NCBI RefSeq assembly: GCF_003261055.1
Contig: NZ_CP030073.1
Span: 558,001-622,000 of the forward strand
From: Streptomyces cadmiisoli
GTDB taxonomy: Bacteria; Actinomycetota; Actinomycetes; Streptomycetales; Streptomycetaceae
Length of the DNA: 64,000 nucleotides
Direction of reading: 5' to 3'
Part shown: positions 16,510-25,400 of the stretch, piece after piece
Numbering within the stretch: position 1 is the first letter of the stretch
Layout of the letters: each line of letters starts with the position of its first letter
Translations under genes and position numbers: made by a program
The notes under the pieces: model-generated
Databases searched by the model: none
Told to the model about the DNA's origin: nothing
The model's input: the letters and a program-made list of their open reading frames with translations, nothing else

Positions 16510-18894
16510 ATGTCGCTGACGTCCACACCGGCCGTGCACGAAACCGGCCAGGAGCCGGTCGCACTGGCCGACCTGCCCGGAACCCGCTGGCAGGTGTGGC
16601 GCGACGCCGTCCTGCGCTCCACCGGATTCCCCGCCCAGGGCCTGCGCGTCTTCGCCTCCCCCGCCGCCGCCTCGGCCGCCGAGGCCCGTCTTGCCGGAGA
16701 CATCGACGACGTCGGCTACCGCGCGGCCTTCGCAAAGGCCGCCGCGGTCATCGGCACCCAGCTGTACGAGATAGCGGGCGACCCCCTGTTCCGCGAGGCG
16801 ATCACCTGGCAGAACCCCGATGTGCTGGCGTTCCTGGACGGTCTGCGCGCGGCCGGCCCCGACGCCGCGCCGGACCGCAAGACCCGCCGCCGGCAGGCGG
16901 TGGTGGCCCGCTACTGGCAGCGCTACTGCGCCAAGAACGACACCATCGGCTTCTTCGGCCCGGTGTGCTGGGTCCGGCTGACCGACGACGACGCCGTGGT
17001 GACGGCCCGTCCGGGACCCGGCCTGGTGACCGGGCGGCAGGTGTACTTCGAGTGGTGGGCCCTGGCGGCGTTCGCGGACCGGCTGGCCTCCGACCCGCGC
17101 TTCCGGCCGCACCTGCCCGTGGCACTGCAACCCCAGCTCTCCGTCCGGGCGGGGATGTTGCACCGCCCCGTGGAGCCGCCCGTGGAGCTCACTCCCGCCG
17201 AGGTGTCGCTGCTCGGCCTGCTGACCGGCCCGCGCCCGGCCGCCGGGGTGGTGGCCGAACTCGTCGCGGACAGCGGCAATCCCGTCCGGCGCAGCGCGGA
17301 CGGTTTCATGCTGCTGGAGCGCCTCACCGAACGCGGGGTGCTGCGCTGGGGCATCGACCTGCCGCTGAACCTGTCCGCCGAAGCGGCCCTGCACGCGGCG
17401 ATCGACGCGATCGGCGACCCTGCCGCCCGCGAGGCCGCTCGCGAGGAGTTCGGCCGGCTGGACGCCGCCCGCTCCGCGGTGGCCGCCGCGGCCGGCGATC
17501 CGGCCGCCCTGCGCGCCGCGACGGTCCGGCTGGACGAGGTGTTCACCGAGCTGACCGGGCTCGACAGCCGACGCAGGGCGGGGCAGACGTACGCCGGACG
17601 CACGCTGTGCCACGAGGACGCCGTACGCGACCTGGAGCTGTCGTTCGGCCGGCCGCTGCTCGAGGAGTTGGCACCGGCACTCGGCGTGCTGCTCACGGCC
17701 GCGCGCTGGCTGAGCCACACGCTGGCCTCGGCGTACCGGCAGGCACTGCGGGAGGTCTACGCCGATCTGTGCACCGATCTCGGTACCCGGGAGGTGCCGA
17801 TGGGCGATCTGCGTTATCTCGCGCACGGCTTGTTCTTCGGCGCTGGCCGGCGGCCGGTCGACGACGTCGTGGCCGCCTTCGCCGACCGGTGGGCCCAGCT
17901 GACGGGCGGGACGGAACGCGCGCCGGACACGCGCCGGGTGCGGCTGCGCTCCGCGGAACTCGCCGACCGTGCCGCCGAGCTGTTCGACGCGCCGGGCCCC
18001 GGCTGGTCCACCGCCCGTATCCACAGCCCTGATCTGCAGATCGCCGCGCCCAGTCTGGAGAAACTGGCCGCCGGCGACTACACGGTGGTGCTCGGCGAGC
18101 TGCACGCGGCGTATCTGACGCTGTGCACCGGCGTGTTCAGCTGGGCGCACCCCCGGCCGGGCGCTCTGCGGTCCGCGATCGACCGGGATCTCGGCACGGA
18201 CCGGGTGCAGCTGCTGCTGCCGGAGGACTTCCCCCGGATGACCGCCCGGGTCGCCGACCTGCTCTGGTCGCCGGACAACTGGCAGCTCGGCTTCGCACCG
18301 GCGCCGGGCGCCGAGCACTCCCGGCTGCTCCCGGTCACCGCGTTGACGGTGACCGAGCGGGACGGCGACCTCGTGGCGCGGCACGCCGACGGGCAGGAGT
18401 GGCCGCTGCTGGAGCTGTTCGCCGACTTCCTGTCCATGCACACGGCGGACGCGTTCAAACTGGTCTCGGCCGGTCCGCACACCCCCCGGGTGGCGATCGA
18501 CCGGCTCGTCGTGGAGCGCGAGACCTGGCGCAGCACGGTCGGGGCGACCGGCCTGGCCACGGCCAAGGGCTATGCCGAGCGGTATCTCGCGGCCCGGCGC
18601 TGGGCAACGGAACTCGGCCTTCCGGACCGGGTGTTCATCCGCCTCGGCACCGAACTCAAGCCCACCTACGCGGATCTGACCAGCCCGCCGCTGGTGTACT
18701 CGCTCGCATCCATGGTGCGCCGCGCCGGTCTGGACGGGGGGCCCGACGTCGAGGTGGTGGTCACGGAGGTGCTGCCGCTCCCCGAGGACACCTGGGTCCC
18801 GGATGCCGACGGCCGCACCTACTACTCGGAGTTGCGCGTGCAGGTCCGCGATCCGCTCGTTCCGCCGCACGCCTCCGGGAGCGCCGATGACTGA
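16510..18894 (+). CDS. LanB-type protein (lantibiotic dehydratase N-terminal / tRNA-dependent aminoacylation domain) 1
   Basis: 794 residues. Family landmarks are the N-terminal LRSTGFPAQGL, the central RYCAKNDTIGFFGP (about 137-150), YAGRTLCHEDAVRDLEL (about 360) and the C-terminal LGTELKPTYADLTSP (about 714). These match the PF04738-type domain that transfers glutamate (LanB) or other amino acids (PEARLs) from aminoacyl-tRNA. The SpaB_C elimination domain of full LanB enzymes is absent. ATG 16510 follows GGGGGGAG by 12 nt; a TTG at 16504 is an alternative. The 3' end overlaps the NRPS gene by 8 bp. A second copy lies at 28059-30377. The substrate is unknown. Confidence 0.85.
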   Translation: MSLTSTPAVHETGQEPVALADLPGTRWQVWRDAVLRSTGFPAQGLRVFASPAAASAAEARLAGDIDDVGYRAAFAKAAAVIGTQLYEIAGDPLFREAITWQNPDVLAFLDGLRAAGPDAAPDRKTRRRQAVVARYWQRYCAKNDTIGFFGPVCWVRLTDDDAVVTARPGPGLVTGRQVYFEWWALAAFADRLASDPRFRPHLPVALQPQLSVRAGMLHRPVEPPVELTPAEVSLLGLLTGPRPAAGVVAELVADSGNPVRRSADGFMLLERLTERGVLRWGIDLPLNLSAEAALHAAIDAIGDPAAREAAREEFGRLDAARSAVAAAAGDPAALRAATVRLDEVFTELTGLDSRRRAGQTYAGRTLCHEDAVRDLELSFGRPLLEELAPALGVLLTAARWLSHTLASAYRQALREVYADLCTDLGTREVPMGDLRYLAHGLFFGAGRRPVDDVVAAFADRWAQLTGGTERAPDTRRVRLRSAELADRAAELFDAPGPGWSTARIHSPDLQIAAPSLEKLAAGDYTVVLGELHAAYLTLCTGVFSWAHPRPGALRSAIDRDLGTDRVQLLLPEDFPRMTARVADLLWSPDNWQLGFAPAPGAEHSRLLPVTALTVTERDGDLVARHADGQEWPLLELFADFLSMHTADAFKLVSAGPHTPRVAIDRLVVERETWRSTVGATGLATAKGYAERYLAARRWATELGLPDRVFIRLGTELKPTYADLTSPPLVYSLASMVRRAGLDGGPDVEVVVTEVLPLPEDTWVPDADGRTYYSELRVQVRDPLVPPHASGSADD

Positions 18895-21800
18895 GGCCGT
18901 GCCCGAGGACTGGGGCAGAGGAGAGTCACTGGCCGCGGCAGCGCCGACCGTGCCGCACGCCGTTCTGGCGGCGGCGCGACGGTATCCCGACGCGATCGCC
19001 GTACGGCAGGGCCGCCGTGCGGTGACCTACGCCGAACTGGTCGCCTCGGCCGGTGAACTCGCCCGGACGCTGCGTGAACTCGGCGTCGGCCCCGAGGTCA
19101 CGGTCGGTGTGTCCGGCCGACGCCGACCGGACACGATCGCAGCAATGCTGGGCATCATGCTCGCGGGCGGCGCCTATGTACCGCTGGACCCGACACACCC
19201 CCGTGACCGGCTGCTGGCCGTTCTCGACGACGCCGGTGCGGAACTCGTGGTCGTCGACGCCGAGGGCCGCGCGCTGCTCGCCGACGCGGCGCCGGACCGG
19301 CTGTTCGTCACCGCGCCGGCCGGCAGCCCGTCCTCCTCGGGCAACCCGGTCCACCCGGTCCCGGAGGCCCTGTCCCCGGACAACCCGGCGTACGTGATGT
19401 ACACCTCCGGCTCGACCGGCGCCCCGAAGGGCGTGGTCGTCACCCATCGCAGCGTGTCCGCGTTCCTGACGGCCTCCGCGCACCGATTCGGGATCGGTGC
19501 CGACACCGTCGCCCTGGCCACCGCGTCGTTCGGCTTCGACGTGAGCGTGTTGGAGGTCTTCACCACGCTGGCCGCCGGCGGCACCGTCGCCCTGGTGCCG
19601 GAGGCCGACCGCCGTTCACCGGAGCGGCTCGGCAGCTTCGCCGCCGCACACCACGTCACCTGGGCCACCCCGCCGGTGTCGATGCTGCCCTTGCTGGACC
19701 CGGCCCAGTTCGCCGCGCTGCGGGTGCTCGTGGCCACCGCCGAACCGGTGGCACCCGATCAGGTGGGGCGCTGGGCGGGCACCGCCGAGGCGCCGAGGCT
19801 CCGCTTCATCAACGCGTACGGCCCGACGGAGACCACGGTCGAGGCCACCGCCCATGACGCCGTCGGCGAGTGGACCCGGCCGGTGCCGATGGGCCGCCCA
19901 CTGCCGAACCAGCGCGTGTACGTGGTGGACGCGGCGCTGCGCCCGGTGCCCGTCGGCGTGCCGGGCGAGCTGTTGGTCGGAGGCACGGGACCGGCCCGCG
20001 GCTACCTCGGACAACCGGGCCTGACCGCGCAGCGGTTCGTCGCCGACCCCTTCGACGGGTCGGGCGGGCGGCTGTACCGCACCGGCGACCTCGCGGCCTG
20101 GGAACCCGACGGAGCCCTGCGCTACCTCGGCCGTGTCGACCGGCAGCTCAAGGTCCGCGGTCACCGCATGGAGCCCGGGGAGGTGGAGGCCGCTCTGGCC
20201 GGCCACCCCGACGTCCGCCAGGCGGTCGTCGACCTGGTACCGACCACCGCAGGACCCCTGCTGACGGCGTTCCTGACACCCGCGCGGGCGCCGTCGGACA
20301 CGGCCCTGCGCGAGCACTGCGCCCGGCTGCTCCCGGCCGCCATGGTGCCCTCGCGTTTCGTCCGGCTCGACGCGCTGCCGCGCAACGCGTCCGGCAAGAC
20401 CGACCGGACGGCACTGCACGCGCTCGCGTCGCCGCCCACCGCGGAACCCGGCTACGGCTGGCAGCCGGACAGCGAGGAGGCGGCCGTGGTCGCCCGGGCC
20501 TGGGCCGACGTGCTGGGTGTACCGGCGCGCTCCGGCGACGACACCTTCTTCGACGCCGGCGGCCACTCCCTCGGCGCGATGCGGCTGGTCGCCCGGCTGC
20601 GCGCCGACATGGACCGGGACGTACGGATCGAGGACGTCCTGCGCGGCCGTACGGTCGACGGCATCGCCGCCGCGCTGGCCGTCGCCGCGCCGGCCGGACC
20701 GGAGCTGACGCGCGGCAACCCGCCCGCGCTGTCGGCGGCGCAACGGCGGCTGTGGTTCCTCGACCAGCTCACGACGGACAGCGGTGCCTACAACATCGCG
20801 CTGGCGCAACGGCTGCGCGGCCCGCTTGACCCGGCGGCGCTCCGGTCCGCCCTGACCGAGGTCGCCCGGCGGCACGAGGTGCTGCGCTGGCGGATACCGA
20901 CCGTCGACGGCGCCCCGACCGTGGTGCTCGACCCACCCGCCGACATCCCCCTGCCGGTCACCGATCTGACGACGCTGCCGCCGGCGGAGCGGGCCGGCGC
21001 CCTGGCCGCGCAGCTCGCGCAGGCCGCCGAGGCCCGCTTCGACCTGGCCGCCGACCGGCTCTGGCGGGCCCGCCTGCTCCGGGTCGGCGAGGACGAGCAC
21101 GTGCTGGCGGTCACCGCCCATCACGCGGTCTTCGACGGCTGGTCGCAGGGACTGTTCCTGCACGACCTGGGCACGGCCTACGGGCGCCGCGCCGCGCCCC
21201 TGCCACCCGCGGCGGCCTCGTTCGCCGACTACGTCGCCTGGCGGGCGGACCGGGCGAACCGCCGCGCCGACACCGATCTGCGCTGGTGGCTGGAGCACCT
21301 CGACGGCGTGCCGCCCGTGCTGGAACTGCCCGGCGACCACCCCCGCCCGGCCGAGCAGACCTTCCGGGGCGGGCGGGTGGAGACGCTCCTCGATGCGGCG
21401 ACCACGGCGGCGGTGCACGCGCTGGCCCGTGACTGCGGGGCGACGCCGTCGGCGGTGCTGCTGGCCGTGCTCGGCCAGCTCGCCGGCCGGCTCACAGGCC
21501 GGGACGACCTGGTCATCGGCACCCCCGCGGTGGACCGCCGGCACCCCGCGTTCCTGGATCTCGTGGGCTTCTTCATCGAGGTGGTGCCGCTGCGGCTGCG
21601 CCCGGCCGCCGGCCGGAGCTTCCGGACGCAGGTGCGGGACACTCGCGACGAGTTGCTCGACGCCCTGGCCCACCCCGAGGCACCCGTCGAGCGCCTGGTG
21701 GAGGCGCTGCGACTGCCCCGCGACGCGTCCCGTCAGCCGCTGGTCCAGGTGCTGTTCAACGCCTACAACTTCCCGCAGCCGCGGCTCGAGATGCCCGGAC

Positions 21801-22411
21801 TGGACGTCACGGCTGAGCCGGTACCGGTACCCGGGGCCCCGTTCGACCTGACGCTGTACGCCGCCGAGGCCGACGGGCACTACCGGATCGAACTCGTCCA
21901 CAACACCGATCGCTTCACGACCGCCCGCGCGGAGCGGCTCCTGGCCGCCTACGTACATCTGCTGAATGGTTTCCTCGGAGCGCCGGACCGCCCGGCCGGG
22001 GAGATCGGCCTCGATCCGTACGCCGATCTGTTCGAGGGCACGACAGCCGGGCCCGCACCGGCCGCGCCGCCGGCCCTCCCTGCGCTCCCCAACCCCGGCG
22101 GCGGCACCGAGGCGGCCGTCCTGGCCGTCTGGCGGCAGGTCCTGGAGCGCGACGACATCAAGGTCACCGACAACTTCTTCGATGCCGGCGGAACGTCACT
22201 GCTGCTCGTCACCGTGCGGCAGCGACTCGAGAAGGCGCTCGGCCGGGAGCTGCGGGTCGTGGACCTGTTCCACCACCCCAACATCCGCGCGCTCGCCGCC
22301 CATCTCGACGGTGCCGCACCGGCAGCCGGTGCGGACCGCGGCACCGACCGAGGCCTCGCACGCCGCCGCCGCGCCCCCGCCCGCGCGGTCCGGCGGCGCG
22401 GGCCGAACTGA
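18887..22411 (+). CDS. NRPS with A-T-C-T organisation
   Basis: 1174 residues: adenylation (about 20-520), carrier (Ser near 561, DTFFDAGGHSLGAM), condensation (about 630-1050, HHAVFDGWS near 745) and a second carrier (DNFFDAGGTSLLLV near 1100), then a basic tail. With no N-terminal C domain it looks like a starter: the A domain loads the first carrier and the C domain joins this unit to whatever sits on the second carrier. That second module has no A domain. The GrsA-aligned pocket reads D-V-L-A-V-T-A-V-E, not recognised; the A5 motif is NAYGPTETT. It is coupled to the LanB-type gene by an 8-bp overlap, with the PKS gene 37 bp downstream. Confidence 0.92.
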   Translation: MTEAVPEDWGRGESLAAAAPTVPHAVLAAARRYPDAIAVRQGRRAVTYAELVASAGELARTLRELGVGPEVTVGVSGRRRPDTIAAMLGIMLAGGAYVPLDPTHPRDRLLAVLDDAGAELVVVDAEGRALLADAAPDRLFVTAPAGSPSSSGNPVHPVPEALSPDNPAYVMYTSGSTGAPKGVVVTHRSVSAFLTASAHRFGIGADTVALATASFGFDVSVLEVFTTLAAGGTVALVPEADRRSPERLGSFAAAHHVTWATPPVSMLPLLDPAQFAALRVLVATAEPVAPDQVGRWAGTAEAPRLRFINAYGPTETTVEATAHDAVGEWTRPVPMGRPLPNQRVYVVDAALRPVPVGVPGELLVGGTGPARGYLGQPGLTAQRFVADPFDGSGGRLYRTGDLAAWEPDGALRYLGRVDRQLKVRGHRMEPGEVEAALAGHPDVRQAVVDLVPTTAGPLLTAFLTPARAPSDTALREHCARLLPAAMVPSRFVRLDALPRNASGKTDRTALHALASPPTAEPGYGWQPDSEEAAVVARAWADVLGVPARSGDDTFFDAGGHSLGAMRLVARLRADMDRDVRIEDVLRGRTVDGIAAALAVAAPAGPELTRGNPPALSAAQRRLWFLDQLTTDSGAYNIALAQRLRGPLDPAALRSALTEVARRHEVLRWRIPTVDGAPTVVLDPPADIPLPVTDLTTLPPAERAGALAAQLAQAAEARFDLAADRLWRARLLRVGEDEHVLAVTAHHAVFDGWSQGLFLHDLGTAYGRRAAPLPPAAASFADYVAWRADRANRRADTDLRWWLEHLDGVPPVLELPGDHPRPAEQTFRGGRVETLLDAATTAAVHALARDCGATPSAVLLAVLGQLAGRLTGRDDLVIGTPAVDRRHPAFLDLVGFFIEVVPLRLRPAAGRSFRTQVRDTRDELLDALAHPEAPVERLVEALRLPRDASRQPLVQVLFNAYNFPQPRLEMPGLDVTAEPVPVPGAPFDLTLYAAEADGHYRIELVHNTDRFTTARAERLLAAYVHLLNGFLGAPDRPAGEIGLDPYADLFEGTTAGPAPAAPPALPALPNPGGGTEAAVLAVWRQVLERDDIKVTDNFFDAGGTSLLLVTVRQRLEKALGRELRVVDLFHHPNIRALAAHLDGAAPAAGADRGTDRGLARRRRAPARAVRRRGPN

Positions 22412-22448
22412 ACAACACCGCCCCGCTTCCGGACTCGGAGAGGCAACA

Positions 22449-25400
22449 ATGACGACCCCGCAGGACATCCCCGGCGGCGATGGCGACGTCGAACCGATCG
22501 CGATCGTGGGAATGGCGTGCCGCCTACCCGGTGCGGCCGACGTCGACACGCTGTGGCGCAACCTGGTCGACGGTGTGGTGTCGACCCGCACCCTGCCGCG
22601 CACCGAGCTGCTCGCCGCGGGAGTGTCCGCCGCGGAGATCGACGACCCGTCGTACGTGCCGGTGGTGTCCTCCCTGGACCACCCCGAGTCCTTCGACTAC
22701 GGCTACTTCGGAATGACCCGCCGTGAGGCGGAGCTGGCCGATCCGCAGATCCGTCTCTTCCTCGAGCTGGCGAACACCGCTCTGCAGCACGGCGGTTACG
22801 ACCCGACGCGCTTCGACGGGGACATCGGCGTCTACGGCGGGGTCGGGCCCACCCGCTACTACTGGCGGCACCTCGGTGCCAACCGCGCCGTGACCGACGC
22901 CCTGGACGGCTCGATGGCCCTGTCCAACGCCAACCTGGCGGACTACGTCACGACCACCACCTCGTACCACCTCGACCTGCGCGGACCGAGCATCAGTGTG
23001 CACACGGCCTGCTCCACCTCGCTGGTCGCCGTGCACACCGCCTGCGAGTCACTGCGCGGCGGCGAATGCGATCTGGCCCTGGCCGGCGGCGCGTCCATCG
23101 AGCTGCCACTCAACCACGGCTACCTGCAGACGGACGGCGGGGTGGAGTCCGCCGACGGCCGCTGCCGCCCGTTCGACGCCGGCGCGACCGGCACGGTGTG
23201 GGCCTCCGGCGGCGCCATGGTGCTGCTGAAGCGGCTGTCCGACGCCCTGGCCGACGGCGATCACGTGCACGCGGTGATCCGCGGCAGCGCCGTCAACAAC
23301 GACGGCGCCGGCAAGGTGGGCTTCACCGCGCCCAGCGTGGAAGGACAGGCCGCCGTGGTGTCGACGGCCCTGTCCGTGGCCGGCATCGACCCCCGGACGG
23401 TGGGCTACGTCGAGGCGCACGGCACAGCGACGAACCTCGGCGACCCGATCGAGGTGCGGGCGCTGTCGCAGGCGTACGGCCGGCAGCCCGGCGACCGGGG
23501 CTGGTGCGGCCTGAGCTCGCTCAAGTCCAACATGGGCCACCTGAGCCAGGCCGCCGGGGCCGCCGGACTGATCAAGGCGGCGCTGGCGCTGCGCCACGGG
23601 ATGATCCCGCCCAGCGTCGGCTACGAATCGCCCAACCCCGCCATCGACTTCGACACCAGCCCGTTCTACGTCAACGCCACGCTGGCCAAATGGGACACCG
23701 ACGGCACGCCGCGCCGTGCCGGGGTCAGCTCGTTCGGTATCGGCGGCACCAACGCGCACGTCATCCTCGAGGAGACGCCGACCCCGGCGAGCACCCCGTC
23801 GGAGCGGTCCGCGCACCTGCTGCAACTGTCCGCGCGCACCCCCGAGGCCCTGGCCACCGCCGTGGACGAACTCGCCGCGCACCTGGCCGAGCGGCCCGAA
23901 CTGGCCGTCGCCGACGTGGCGCACACGCTGCGGGTCGGCCGGCGCGAGCACCGGCACCGTACGGCCGTCGTCGCCGCCGACAGCGCGGCGGCGGTGGCCG
24001 CGCTCAGGGCGGGCAAGCGCCGGCCGGCCGGTGAGGCCGCACCGGAACGTCCCCGGCTGGCGTGGCTCTTCTCCGGCCAGGGCGCCCAGTACGCCGGTAT
24101 GGGCGCGACGCTCTACCGCGCCGAGCCCGTCTTCCGCGACGCCGTCGACACCTGTGCCGAACTGCTCGCCCCGGAGCTGGGTCTGGACCTGAGATCGTTG
24201 CTCTTCGCCGACGGCAGCGGCCCGGACACCGAAGCGGCGCAGGCCGAACGGGACGCCGCCGACGAGCAGTTGCGCCGCACCGTCCACACCCAGCCGGCAC
24301 TGTTCACGGTGGAATACGCGCTGGCCGTGCTCTGGCGTTCGTGGGGCCACTCCCCCGACGCGATGGTCGGCCATTCCATCGGCGAGTACGTCGCCGCCAC
24401 CCTCGCCGGGGTGTTCGAACTCCCGGACGCGCTGCGCCTGGTCGCGCTGCGCGGACGGCTGATGGACGCGCTGCCGGCCGGCGCGATGCTCGCCGTGCAG
24501 CAGGCGGCGGAACAGGTGGCCCCGCGGCTGCCGGACGGACTGTCGGTGGCGACCGTGAACGGGCCGGGCGTGTGCGTGGTGGCGGGCCCGGCGGACGCGG
24601 TCGCGGACTTCGCCGCGCAGTTGGAGGCCGACGGCGTCCGCAGCCGCGAGCTGCGTACCTCGCACGCCTTCCACTCGGCGATGATGGACCCGATCCTCAC
24701 CGAGTTCACCGCCGCTGTGGCCGCGGTGCCCCGGCAGGCGCCGCGGTTGCCCTTCCTGTCCAACGTGACCGGCACATGGTTCACCGCGGAAGACGCCGCG
24801 GACCCGGCGTACTGGGCACGGCACCTGCGCGGCACCGTCCGCTTCGGGGACTGTGTCGGCACGCTGCTGGCCGACGGCGAGTGGGCGTTCGTGGAGTGCG
24901 GTCCGGGCCGGCAGCTCGCCGGACTGGTGCGGATGCAGACCGGCCGTGACGCGCTGGTGCTGCCCAGCCTGCCCGGACCGACCGAGTCCGCCGACGACCC
25001 GACCGTCTGCTACACCGCCGCCGGCACGCTGTGGACCCGTGGGTTCCCGGTGGAGGCGGAGTCGTTCGGGCAGCAGGCGGCCCGGGTGCCGCTGCCGGCC
25101 TACCCGTACGAGCGGGTCCGCTGCTGGATCGAGCCGGATCCCCCGGCGACCGTGGCCGCGCGGACCGAGGACCCCGCAGGCGCGGGCGCCGACGACCTGG
25201 TCCCGGCCGATCCGGCCGACTGGTTCCAGGTACCGGTGTGGCGGCAGCTGGCCCCCACCCCTGCGGACCGGCCCGCCCCCGTCTGCGTGCTCTTCGACAC
25301 CGAGGACGGCACGGACGGCCTGTTCGCCGCGCTGACCCGGGCCGGAACGGCGGTGACCCGGGTGCGCCCCGGCAGCGGCTACGCCCGCGACGGCGCCGAC

